A stretch of 47,322 nucleotides of DNA. Source: an uncultured bacterium. GTDB taxonomy: Bacteria; Bacteroidota; Bacteroidia; Bacteroidales; Marinifilaceae. The position numbers and the translations under genes are program-made. The stretch lies in NCBI GenBank assembly GCA_905216195.1, contig CAJMSX010000026.1, positions 1 through 47,322 on the forward strand. The letters run 5' to 3'. Below, piece after piece: positions 40,989 to 47,322 of this stretch. How positions within the stretch are numbered: the first letter of the stretch is position 1; every line of letters starts with the position of its first letter. The notes under the pieces are model-generated. The model was not told the origin of the DNA. It worked only from the letters and a program-made list of their open reading frames with translations, and did not search any database.

Positions 40989-42653
40989 ATGATGGAATGG
41001 TTAAACGGACTCTTTGTGGAGCATTCCGTAATACAATCGGTAGTCGTTATTTCGTTGATCACTGCCCTGGGGTTGGTACTCGGGAAAGTGAAAATCGTGG
41101 GGATTTCCCTGGGGGTGACTTTTGTGTTTTTCGTGGGCATATTGGCAGGGCATTTCGGTTTTAGCATCGATACGCAGATGTTGAATTATGCGGAAAGCTT
41201 CGGGTTGATCATCTTTGTATACGCTTTGGGATTGCAGGTCGGTCCCGGTTTTTTCGGTTCTTTTCGCCGGGGAGGAATCACCTTGAATCTGCTCGCTCTG
41301 GGAGTGGTGTTTGTAGGTACGGCGCTGACAGTCGCTTTCCATTTTTTTACCGGGGTGTCTTTAGCAGATATGGTCGGTATTTTGAGCGGGGCCGTGACGA
41401 ATACGCCCGCTCTGGGGGCGGCTCAGCAAACCCTCAAGCAACTTCAGGTGGAAACGGCTGATCCTGCTTTAGGATGCGCCGTGGCCTATCCCTTGGGAGT
41501 CGTCGGGGTCATTATTGCTTTGGCGTTGCTTCGTCGTTTGTTCCCCTGCCGGGCGGCAGCAGCCGGAGAAAATGAACACAAGCCGCATGCCGCTTTTATC
41601 GTAGGGTTTCAGGTATGTAATCCCGGTATTTTCGGAAAAAGTGTGAAGGAAGTCGCTTTGCTGGCTCAGCATAAATTTGTCATTTCCCGTTTATGGCGGA
41701 ATGGGGTGGTCAGTATTCCCACTTCAGATACGGTACTGGAAGAAAGAGACCGCTTGCTGGTGATTACTTCTGAAACGGAAGTAGCGACCCTCACCATGTT
41801 ATTCGGGGAACAGGAACATGTGGACTGGAATAAAGAGGATATCGACTGGAACGCGATCGACAGTCAATTGATTTCTCAGCGGATACTGGTGACCCGTTCG
41901 GAAATTAACGGGAAACGATTGGGATCTTTACGGCTGAGAAATCATTTCGGGATCAACATCACCCGTATTTACCGGGCGGGGGTGGAATTGCTGGCTACGC
42001 CGGAATTGGTGCTGCAATTGGGCGATAAGCTGACCGTCGTGGGAGAAGCCAATGCCATAGCCAATGTGGAAAAAGTATTGGGAAACAAAATCATGAGCCT
42101 CAAAGAACCGAATCTGGTTGCCGTTTTTATAGGTATTGTACTCGGTCTTTTTCTCGGAACCCTTCCTTTTTCCATTCCGGGAGTGAGTTTTCCCGTGCGG
42201 CTGGGAATAGCGGGAGGACCGATTATTGTCGGAATTCTCATGGGTGCTTTCGGTCCCCGTATGCATATGATTACCTATACCACCCGTAGCGCCAATCTTA
42301 TGCTTCGGGCCCTCGGTCTCTCTATGTATCTGGCTTGTCTGGGGCTGGACGCCGGAACTCATTTTTTCGAAACGGTGTTCCGGACCGAAGGTCTGATATG
42401 GCTGAGTCTGGGGTTTATCATTACTTTTTTTCCGGTGATCCTCCTGGCCGCTTTCGCCTTGAAAATCATGAAGCTGGATTTCGGTTCCGTTGCCGGCATG
42501 CTCTGCGGAAGTATGTCCAATCCGATGGCCTTGAATTATGCCAATGCCCTTATATCCAGTGATAATCCTTCGGTGGCTTATGCCACGGTCTATCCTTTGA
42601 CGATGTTTTTTCGGGTGATCCTGGCTCAATTGGTGCTGATGATTTTTTTGTAA
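40989..42653 (+). CDS. Putative transporter, AspT/YidE/YbjL duplication family with TrkA-C domains
   Basis: A 554-residue protein with the twice-repeated membrane unit of this family: first half 'LGLVLGKVKIVGISLGVTFVFFVGILAGHFG', 'FGLIIFVYALGLQVGPGFFGSFRRGG', 'LSGAVTNTPALGAAQQTL'. Central regulatory TrkA-C-like segments run from about 205 to 370. The second half has 'VRLGIAGGPIIVGILMGAFG' and 'MLCGSMSNPMALNYANAL'. AspT itself exchanges aspartate for alanine; substrates of YidE/YbjL members are unknown, so only the class is given. Two ATGs open the frame. The upstream promoter is a full consensus. Confidence 0.9.
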   Translation: MMEWLNGLFVEHSVIQSVVVISLITALGLVLGKVKIVGISLGVTFVFFVGILAGHFGFSIDTQMLNYAESFGLIIFVYALGLQVGPGFFGSFRRGGITLNLLALGVVFVGTALTVAFHFFTGVSLADMVGILSGAVTNTPALGAAQQTLKQLQVETADPALGCAVAYPLGVVGVIIALALLRRLFPCRAAAAGENEHKPHAAFIVGFQVCNPGIFGKSVKEVALLAQHKFVISRLWRNGVVSIPTSDTVLEERDRLLVITSETEVATLTMLFGEQEHVDWNKEDIDWNAIDSQLISQRILVTRSEINGKRLGSLRLRNHFGINITRIYRAGVELLATPELVLQLGDKLTVVGEANAIANVEKVLGNKIMSLKEPNLVAVFIGIVLGLFLGTLPFSIPGVSFPVRLGIAGGPIIVGILMGAFGPRMHMITYTTRSANLMLRALGLSMYLACLGLDAGTHFFETVFRTEGLIWLSLGFIITFFPVILLAAFALKIMKLDFGSVAGMLCGSMSNPMALNYANALISSDNPSVAYATVYPLTMFFRVILAQLVLMIFL

Positions 42654-43194
42654 ATCAGGCTCTTTTTTAAAAAGAGATTTCCTGCAGCTTACGTTCTTCG
42701 TTTTCTATTTAAAAGTCGTTAGAAGCGGTTTTGTGTTTTATAAGGGGGTGTCCGAAGGATACCCGGGTATATATTTCACTTTTATTTTATTTTTCATCTT
42801 TTATTTCATTCATTACGCTAGAAAATCCATTACGGACTGGAAGCTGGTTTTGCCTACGGCCGTACTCTGGCTGATGCCGGGGACGAAAACTATTCGGGTA
42901 AAGCCGTTAACGAAGCGTACGGAATATATGCCGCTACCGTAGTCGGTTTTGATTACTACCTTGGCGAAGCCATTTATACAGGACTGGAAATCTCTCCGGT
43001 ACTCCGTACCGATTTTTTTCAAATCTTCAGATGCTGAGAGAGGAAAAAGGGCTCGATACGGATAAAAAACAGGCAGAAAGGCATCGATAAATTCCGGATG
43101 GAGAACAGGAAGATATCGGGGAAAAAGTTTTTTCCGGCTAAATGCTTTTTTTTCAAGAAAAAAATTCATCTTTGTAGACAAAGGTGATGTACGA
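42654..43194. other. Gene-poor stretch with a decayed barrel-protein fragment
   Basis: 541 bp with no intact gene. After the transporter stop, CTCTTTTT/AAAAAGAG (about 42659-42676) forms a palindromic hairpin that may end transcription. The centre holds an outer-membrane protein remnant (42822-43037). The right end has CATCTTTG (43167-43174), a one-mismatch -7 box for the sigma gene. Confidence 0.6.
42822..43037 (+). pseudogene. Fragment of an outer-membrane beta-barrel protein
   Basis: The frame between a TAG (42819-42821) and TGA (43035-43037) has no start codon. It encodes 71 residues that look like Bacteroidetes porin or OmpA-type barrel strands: 'HYGLEAGFAYGRTLADAGDE', 'NYSGKAVNEAYGIYAATVVG', 'FDYYLGEAIYTGLEISPVLR'. 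Alternating hydrophobic and polar residues, aromatic girdle positions and the 'GFDYYLGEAIYTGLE' strand-turn-strand pattern support this. N- and C-terminal parts of the barrel are missing and the flanks are non-coding, so this is read as a gene remnant. The antisense frame here has no protein-like character. Confidence 0.6.
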
Positions 43195-43761
43195 TTGAAA
43201 GTTATCCATTCCCATAAAAGTGATGCGGAACTTCTGGCTGCTTATTGCCAGAGTCAGGATCCGGTCTGTTTTTCCGACCTGTATGAACGTTATATGCCTT
43301 TGATTTACGGGGTTGCCCTGAAATACCTGAAAAATAGTGCCGACGCTCAGGATGTCGTGATGTCTCTTTTCGAAGATCTGTCCCGGAAAGTATTGAAACA
43401 TGAAATCCGGGTGTTCAAATCCTGGCTTTATACCTGTGTCCGGAATTATTGTTTTGCCGAATTGCAAAAACGTTCCGGAGAAATGAGGGTGACGCTGGAT
43501 GAAAATGGTATGGAATCCTGGGACGATTTTAATCTGGACCGTGTACGGGAAGAGGAAGAAAAAGAAAAGATCGTGAGAAAATGCATGGATGCCCTGCCGG
43601 AAAAGCAACGGATAGGTATTTATCGTTTTTTTATAGAAAACCGTTCTTATAAGGAGATAGAAGAAACGACCGGTTTTTCTTTGAAACTAGTCAAGAGTCT
43701 GATCCAGAACGGGAAACGGAATCTGAAAATATGTTTGGAAAAAAAGGGAGTCAGCCTATGA
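43195..43761 (+). CDS. ECF-type RNA polymerase sigma factor
   Basis: A 188-residue sigma-70 family protein. Region 2 is 'FSDLYERYMPLIYGVALKYLKNSADAQDVVMSLFEDL' in parts (about 25-62), region 4 is 'ALPEKQRIGIYRFFIENRSYKEIEETTGFSLKLVKSLIQNGKRNL' in parts (about 135-180). No ATG exists in frame. A TTG at 43195 preceded by AAGGTGA with 7-nt spacing is taken as the start. An overlapping three-codon ATG-TAC-GAT-TGA precedes it in another frame. The stop overlaps the next gene by 4 bp (ATGA), giving a coupled sigma/anti-sigma-like pair. Confidence 0.88.
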   Translation: MKVIHSHKSDAELLAAYCQSQDPVCFSDLYERYMPLIYGVALKYLKNSADAQDVVMSLFEDLSRKVLKHEIRVFKSWLYTCVRNYCFAELQKRSGEMRVTLDENGMESWDDFNLDRVREEEEKEKIVRKCMDALPEKQRIGIYRFFIENRSYKEIEETTGFSLKLVKSLIQNGKRNLKICLEKKGVSL

Positions 43762-44540
43762 AACCAACCGGCAAAATATCGGATTATTTACGGGGCGACC
43801 GAAGGGGGAAGGATGCCAACCGGCTGGAACGGGAAGCTCTGGGAGATCCCTTTTTGTACGAAGCCTTGGAAGGACTGACCGAAAATGAAGGGAATCATCT
43901 GCAGGTCCTGGAACGGCTGAGCCGGCAAATACAAATCAAAGCCCGTCCCAGCTTACGCTGGAAGAAAATCTTCCGCAGGGTGGGTATCGGCCTGGCTGCT
44001 CTGGCATTGATTTCTCTCCTGCTTTTTATTCCTTTTCGTCAAGGTAAAAGAAACCGGGTGTTACCTCTGGCCCGGATGGAGGAAAAAGAGACCCTGCCCG
44101 GAATCGCCAAATTAGCCGATTCCCTTTCTCTGGCAGAAGGAAGGACGTTACCGGATACCCTGGAGATGGAGGTCCGGAAAATGGTTGCTACGGTAGGAAG
44201 CCGGGCGTTGCTGGAAGCAGATTCGGCAAGCGTGGCCGGGACCGTCTGTAAAAAAATGCCCGAACCGGTATGCGGATATGAAGCGTATTACCGTTATCTC
44301 CGGGATTCCCTCGTTTATCCGGCCGATGCGTTGCAGGAAGGCTGGGAGGGCGAAACCAAACTTTCCTTTGTCGTTAACAAACGGGGACGTCCCTCCCATA
44401 TCCGGGTCGTGCAATGGATTTCTTATTCCTGCAACCGGGAAGCTATCCGGCTGCTGAATGAAGGGCCGGCCTGGACTTACACCAGCCGGACGGATACCGT
44501 ATATCTGACGATTCCTTTTCATTTACCCCAAACACCCTGA
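43758..44540 (+). CDS. Membrane protein with anti-sigma-like N-terminus and TonB C-terminal domain
   Basis: A 260-residue single-pass protein. The cytoplasmic N-terminus contains 'ISDYLRGDRRGKDANRLERE ... LGDPFLYEALEGL' (about 7-40), the pattern seen in sigma-linked Bacteroidetes TonB-like proteins. A membrane helix spans about 73-92, then a linker. A periplasmic TonB_C-like domain follows from about 180 ('YYRYLRDSLVYPADALQEGWEGETKLSFVVNKRGRPSHIRVV' in parts). ATG 43758 overlaps the sigma stop; the upstream in-frame ATG lies within the sigma gene and is rejected. The arrangement suggests an anti-sigma that senses or energises an outer-membrane partner. Whether it binds this sigma is inference. 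Confidence 0.8.
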   Translation: MKPTGKISDYLRGDRRGKDANRLEREALGDPFLYEALEGLTENEGNHLQVLERLSRQIQIKARPSLRWKKIFRRVGIGLAALALISLLLFIPFRQGKRNRVLPLARMEEKETLPGIAKLADSLSLAEGRTLPDTLEMEVRKMVATVGSRALLEADSASVAGTVCKKMPEPVCGYEAYYRYLRDSLVYPADALQEGWEGETKLSFVVNKRGRPSHIRVVQWISYSCNREAIRLLNEGPAWTYTSRTDTVYLTIPFHLPQTP

Positions 44541-44613
44541 TGAGAGGGGCCCGATGAGCGGGAGGAAGAAGCGGGTTTTTTTCTTTTTAGAACGAATCGG
44601 CAGGGGAGGAGTA

Positions 44614-44661
44614 ATGAAAATTTCTTTAAAGTTAATTTTTTTCCTATTTTTTTTGTCTTGA
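44614..44661 (+). CDS. Candidate 15-residue hydrophobic micro-ORF upstream of the GH125 gene
   Basis: ATG 44614 is preceded by GGGGAGGAGTA, a near-perfect ribosome site. The frame encodes MKISLKLIFFLFFLS and then TGA. The sequence looks like the start of a signal peptide or a membrane micropeptide. It may be a leader, a real micropeptide, or the remnant of a lost exported protein. Nothing in frame downstream of the stop is protein-like. Confidence 0.35.
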   Translation: MKISLKLIFFLFFLS

Positions 44662-44679
44662 CGGTTTGGAATGAATATC

Positions 44680-44697
44680 TTAGCAGTGGTTTGCTAA
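44680..44697. promoter_or_regulatory. Palindromic operator candidate ahead of the GH125 gene
   Basis: TTAGCA (44680-44685), 6-bp spacer, TGCTAA (44692-44697) is a perfect inverted repeat ending 16 bp before the GH125 start codon. A repressor site is possible. No regulator gene is adjacent apart from the sigma/TonB pair upstream. Confidence 0.35.
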
Positions 44698-44713
44698 ATT
44701 AATCCGGAATTCT

Positions 44714-46162
44714 ATGGTTACCCGAAGAGATTTTTTGAAACAAAGCGGTTTGGCGCTCGCCGCCGCAGCCTGGAGCGCTTCTCCTTTGAAAGCAGCGGTC
44801 AGGACCGTGAGTAGTAAAGAAATTTACGTAAGTAAACGTCCTCCTTTGGCACAACGGCATTTTACTTCCCGTGCCGTAGAAGAATTGATCGAAACCGTAA
44901 AATCCCGGCTGAAAGACCCCAAACTGTCCTGGATGTTCGAGAATTGTTTTCCCAATACGCTGGATACTACCGTCGATTTTCAGATGAAAGACGGACGTCC
45001 CGATACATTCGTGATTACCGGAGACATTCATGCCATGTGGTTGAGGGATTCCGGGGCGCAGGTGTGGCCGTATGTCCCTTTATGTCCGAAAGACGAGCCC
45101 CTGCGCTTATTGATCGCCGGGGTGATTCGGCGGCAAACCGCTTGTATTTTAATCGACCGGTATGCGAATGCCTTTACCCAGGGAACGGAATCCAGCGAAT
45201 GGAAATCGGACCTGACGGAGATGAAGCCTTATGTACATGAACGCAAATGGGAAATCGATTCGCTTTGTTATCCCATACGTCTGGCCCATCGTTACTGGAA
45301 AGTGACCGGAGATACTTCCGTATTCGACAGCGACTGGCAGAAAGCCATGCAGCTGGTGGTTCAAACTTTTCAGGAACAGCAGCGGAAAGAGAACAAAGGC
45401 CCTTACCGTTTTCAGAGAAAAACGGAACGAAAATCCGATACCCTCAGTTGTGACGGATGGGGACTTCCGGTAAAACCGGTGGGTTTGATCGTTTCTTGTT
45501 TCCGCCCCTCCGACGATTCTACGGATTTGAGTTTTTTGATTCCTTCCAATCTGTTTGCCGTAGGAACCCTTCGTAAAATAGCCGAAATAAACGAACAGGT
45601 TACGGGAGATTCTGTTCTGGCGGAAAAATGCAGGAATTTAGGTGATGAAGTGGAATGGGCGGTAAGGTCCTTTGGCGTGGGGCTGCATCGCGGTTTCGGA
45701 AAAGTGTACTCCTACGAAGCCGACGGTTTCGGAAATACGCTGTTTATGGACGATGCCAATATTCCCAGTCTGCTGGCTTTGCCTTACCTGGATGCTGTGC
45801 CTGCTGAGGACGAGCTGTATCAGAATACCCGGAAGTGCGTGTGGAGCGATTCGAATCCCTACTTCTTTCAAGGAAAGACGGGAGAAGGAATAGGAGGTCC
45901 CCACATAGGTTATGATATGGTATGGCCCATGAGTTTGATTATGAAAGCAATGACCGCTACGGACGCAGAGGAAATCCGAACCTGTGTCAGAATGTTGAGG
46001 GATACCGACGGAGACACCGGATTCATGCACGAGTCTTTTCACAAGGATGACCCCACCCGTTTCACCCGGCGCTGGTTTGCCTGGGCCAATACCCTGTTCG
46101 GGGAACTGATCGTTAAATTGGTACAGGAAAACAAGACCGACCTCCTGAATTCGCTCGGATAG
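44714..46162 (+). CDS. GH125 exo-alpha-1,6-mannosidase with Tat signal
   Basis: A 482-residue (alpha/alpha)6-barrel glycosidase. The N-terminus 'VTRRDFLKQSGLALAAA' is a Tat signal (T-R-R-D-F-L-K), so the enzyme is exported folded. Family signs: 'TVDFQMKDGRPDTFVITGDIHAMWLRDSGAQVWPY' in parts (about 93-128), 'RYANAFTQGTESSEWKSD', 'VHERKWEIDSLCYPI', 'GFGNTLFMDDANIPSLLALPYL', and 'GPHIGYDMVWPMSLIMKA'. GH125 enzymes remove alpha-1,6-linked mannose without metal, for example from yeast mannan or N-glycans. No other mannan-degrading gene is in the window. Confidence 0.93.
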   Translation: MVTRRDFLKQSGLALAAAAWSASPLKAAVRTVSSKEIYVSKRPPLAQRHFTSRAVEELIETVKSRLKDPKLSWMFENCFPNTLDTTVDFQMKDGRPDTFVITGDIHAMWLRDSGAQVWPYVPLCPKDEPLRLLIAGVIRRQTACILIDRYANAFTQGTESSEWKSDLTEMKPYVHERKWEIDSLCYPIRLAHRYWKVTGDTSVFDSDWQKAMQLVVQTFQEQQRKENKGPYRFQRKTERKSDTLSCDGWGLPVKPVGLIVSCFRPSDDSTDLSFLIPSNLFAVGTLRKIAEINEQVTGDSVLAEKCRNLGDEVEWAVRSFGVGLHRGFGKVYSYEADGFGNTLFMDDANIPSLLALPYLDAVPAEDELYQNTRKCVWSDSNPYFFQGKTGEGIGGPHIGYDMVWPMSLIMKAMTATDAEEIRTCVRMLRDTDGDTGFMHESFHKDDPTRFTRRWFAWANTLFGELIVKLVQENKTDLLNSLG

Positions 46163-46225
46163 AAGAGGAATTTCCGGCGCCGCAAGAAAACCGAAGAAGG
46201 GATGGAAAAATCCGGTAAAAAATAG

Positions 46226-46233
46226 TACTTTTG
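46226..46233 (+). promoter_or_regulatory. Promoter -7 box ahead of the preQ1 riboswitch and transporter gene
   Basis: TACTTTTG is an exact TAnnTTTG match. Transcription should start near 46240, so the hairpin (46245-46271) and the aptamer candidate (46272-46302) lie at the very start of the transcript. Confidence 0.55.
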
Positions 46234-46244
46234 CCGTCCATTCC

Positions 46245-46271
46245 GGAAAACCGTCCGTAGGGCGGTTTTCC
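46245..46271 (+). other. Strong 5'-leader hairpin preceding the preQ1 aptamer candidate
   Basis: GGAAAACCG (46245-46253) pairs perfectly with CGGTTTTCC (46263-46271). The stem extends with TCC/GGG (one G-U pair) to 12 bp with a 3-nt GTA loop. It abuts the riboswitch candidate and may stabilise the 5' end or influence folding. Confidence 0.6.
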
Positions 46272-46302
46272 CGTGTGCTTGATAAACCACGTAAAAAACA
46301 AG
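46272..46302 (+). promoter_or_regulatory. Candidate preQ1-I riboswitch (H-type pseudoknot) of the queuosine-precursor transporter gene
   Basis: P1: CGTG (46272-46275) with CACG (46288-46291). Loop TG, then CTTG (46278-46281) pairs with CAAG (46299-46302) as P2. The A-rich L3 is TAAAAAA (46292-46298). A cytosine (46287) preceded by TAAA sits directly before P1', as does the preQ1-pairing C in known class I aptamers. The 3' P2 strand ends 3 nt before the ATG, so ligand binding would block initiation. The P1 stem is one base pair shorter than usual. The gene downstream is a YhhQ-type transporter, a known preQ1-riboswitch target class. Confidence 0.65.
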
Positions 46303-46305
46303 AAA

Positions 46306-46986
46306 ATGCAGAAGACCGTAACCATTCCTTTTATGCTTTTGGGTATACTTTTCAATGTATGCCTTATCGCTTCTAATTTGTTGGAAACCAAAGTCGTTCA
46401 GATCGGTGGAATTACAGCTACCGCCGGGTTGATCGTTTTTCCCATTTCGTATATCATTAACGATTGTATTGCCGAAGTTTGGGGGTTTAAAAAAGCCCGG
46501 CTGATTATTTGGAGCGGCTTTGCCATGAATTTTCTGGTGATTGGCTTTGCCCGTCTGGCTATTTGGCTTCCTGCCGCTCCGTTCTGGGAAGGAGAAGAAG
46601 GGTTCCGTTTCGTTTTCGGCATGGCTCCCCGCATAGCGGTGGCCAGCTTATGCGCTTTCTTAGTCGGCTCTTTCCTGAATGCGTATGTGATGAGCCGGAT
46701 GAAGGTGGCTTCCAGGGGAAAGCATTTTTCGATACGCGCCATCGTATCCACCCTCATAGGAGAGAGTGCCGATTCTCTGATATTTTTCCCGATCGCTTTC
46801 GGAGGACTTCTTCCGGTCCGGGAAATGATAGGGCTTATTCTGACTCAGGCTCTTCTGAAATCCTTATACGAAGTGATCGCTTTACCTGTGACGGTTCGGG
46901 TCGTCCGGTATATCAAAAAAGTGGAGAAAACCGATGTGTACGACGAACGTATTTCGTATAATATTTTAAAATGGAAAGACATTTGA
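46306..46986 (+). CDS. Queuosine precursor transporter (YhhQ/COG1738 family)
   Basis: A 226-residue six-helix protein that imports queuosine precursors (preQ0/preQ1 or related bases) for tRNA modification. Family segments: 'LFNVCLIASNLLETKVVQIG', 'TAGLIVFPISYIINDCIAEVWGFKKAR' in parts (about 46-72), 'GSFLNAYVMSRMK', 'IRAIVSTLIGESADSLIFFPIAFGG' and 'KSLYEVIALPVTVRVV'. The start is ATG 46306; an upstream in-frame GTG (46273) would place coding sequence inside the riboswitch candidate and is rejected. The HAD gene starts before its stop, so the two overlap. Confidence 0.92.
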   Translation: MQKTVTIPFMLLGILFNVCLIASNLLETKVVQIGGITATAGLIVFPISYIINDCIAEVWGFKKARLIIWSGFAMNFLVIGFARLAIWLPAAPFWEGEEGFRFVFGMAPRIAVASLCAFLVGSFLNAYVMSRMKVASRGKHFSIRAIVSTLIGESADSLIFFPIAFGGLLPVREMIGLILTQALLKSLYEVIALPVTVRVVRYIKKVEKTDVYDERISYNILKWKDI

Positions 46987-47276
46987 GAACGGAGAAAATC
47001 TATACGACTGTATTAATGGATCTCGACGGCACTCTCGTCGATTCCGCCACGGGAATCACCCGGTCGGTGCAATATGCCCTGAACCATTTCGGGATAAAAG
47101 AGGAAGATCCCGCCAAGCTGTACCGTTTTATCGGTCCTCCGTTGCAAGATTCTTTCCGGGAATTTTGCGGGTTTACCGAAACTGAGGCCCGGGAAGCGGT
47201 GCAAAAATACCGGGAACGCTATACTGTTCGCGGAATATATGAAAATGAAGTATATAAAGGAATAGAAGCTGAATAG
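46971..47276 (+). CDS. HAD-family phosphatase (Gph-like), truncated by apparent frame disruption near the window end
   Basis: The N-terminal half of a haloacid-dehalogenase phosphatase: motif I 'VLMDLDGTLVDS' (about 14-25), then the cap domain 'ITRSVQYALNHFGI ... YRFIGPPLQDSFREF' and 'YENEVYKGIEAE', where the normal protein would go on to 'L..L...GK.L...TSKP'. A TAG at 47274 stops it after 101 residues, about half the family length. Pieces of the expected continuation are visible in other frames: 'IGYLENE' in one frame, then 'NGKRLI' back in the first. Several indels within 50 bp are implied. The start overlaps the transporter stop; a TTG at 46983 is an alternative. Confidence 0.75.
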   Translation: MERHLRTEKIYTTVLMDLDGTLVDSATGITRSVQYALNHFGIKEEDPAKLYRFIGPPLQDSFREFCGFTETEAREAVQKYRERYTVRGIYENEVYKGIEAE

Positions 47277-47322
47277 GCTATCTGGAAAATGAACGGAAAA
47301 CGGCTGATCGACTGAACTTCCA

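Noticed and set aside
42813..43181. 122-codon minus-strand frame in the gene-poor stretch
   Set aside because: It is the antisense of the barrel-protein remnant, starts in low-complexity A/T sequence, and shows no domain.
1..47322. Insertion sequences, prophage, CRISPR arrays, tRNA or rRNA genes
   Set aside because: No transposase, integrase, repeat-spacer array, cloverleaf or rRNA-like sequence was recognised on either strand.

Overview
The window is about 47 kb of a Bacteroidetes chromosome, most likely an anaerobic gut member of the Bacteroidales. The evidence is Bacteroides-type promoter boxes (TAnnTTTG), ECF sigma/FecR and sigma/TonB-domain pairs, GLPGLI and carboxypeptidase-regulatory-like envelope proteins, type III glutamine synthetase, GH97 and GH125 glycosidases, and spaced Shine-Dalgarno-poor starts. 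Species is not assignable from the sequence alone. I see no tRNA, rRNA, CRISPR array, transposase or phage module. The first gene is cut at its 5' end; the last is disrupted close to the 3' edge.

Layout. 1-4.8 kb is the tail of a urease cluster: ureF (partial), ureG, ureD, a urea channel, an MFS transporter and a CrcB/Fluc fluoride exporter. 5.0-9.2 kb is a four-gene signalling cassette: envelope protein, ECF sigma, FecR anti-sigma, and an STN-domain envelope protein. The outer two genes are paralogues and neither has a TonB-receptor barrel. 9.5-10.6 kb has an unknown gene and a small heat-shock gene behind a perfect 16-bp inverted repeat. 10.9-14.8 kb is a compact set of a 61-residue exported two-cysteine peptide, a GLPGLI protein and a TonB-dependent-receptor-like barrel. 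14.9-23.6 kb is mostly metabolic: methionine aminopeptidase (minus), a leader micro-ORF, pfkA, glnN (GSIII), a long amidophosphoribosyltransferase, an aldo/keto reductase and an Old Yellow Enzyme-like ene-reductase. 23.7-31.4 kb holds a GNAT/DUF2156 pair, GH97, a stand-alone ketoacyl synthase III, MgtC-like protein and a K+/H+ antiporter. 31.7-38.3 kb is an RND tripartite efflux operon ending in lpxA. 38.4-42.7 kb has an EamA exporter, a YtfJ-like thioredoxin-fold protein, an M23 lipoprotein and an AspT/YidE-family transporter. 42.8-47.3 kb holds a decayed outer-membrane barrel fragment, a second ECF sigma with a TonB-domain membrane partner, a Tat-exported GH125, and a queuosine-precursor transporter behind a candidate preQ1-I riboswitch, then a HAD phosphatase with apparent frame errors.

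The most interesting items are the small-peptide/GLPGLI/receptor cassette, the candidate preQ1-I riboswitch, the barrel-less STN signalling cassette, the fluoride exporter in the urease cluster (fluoride inhibits urease), and several regulatory inverted repeats and micro-ORFs. Functional statements rest on motif recognition by eye; no database searches were run.
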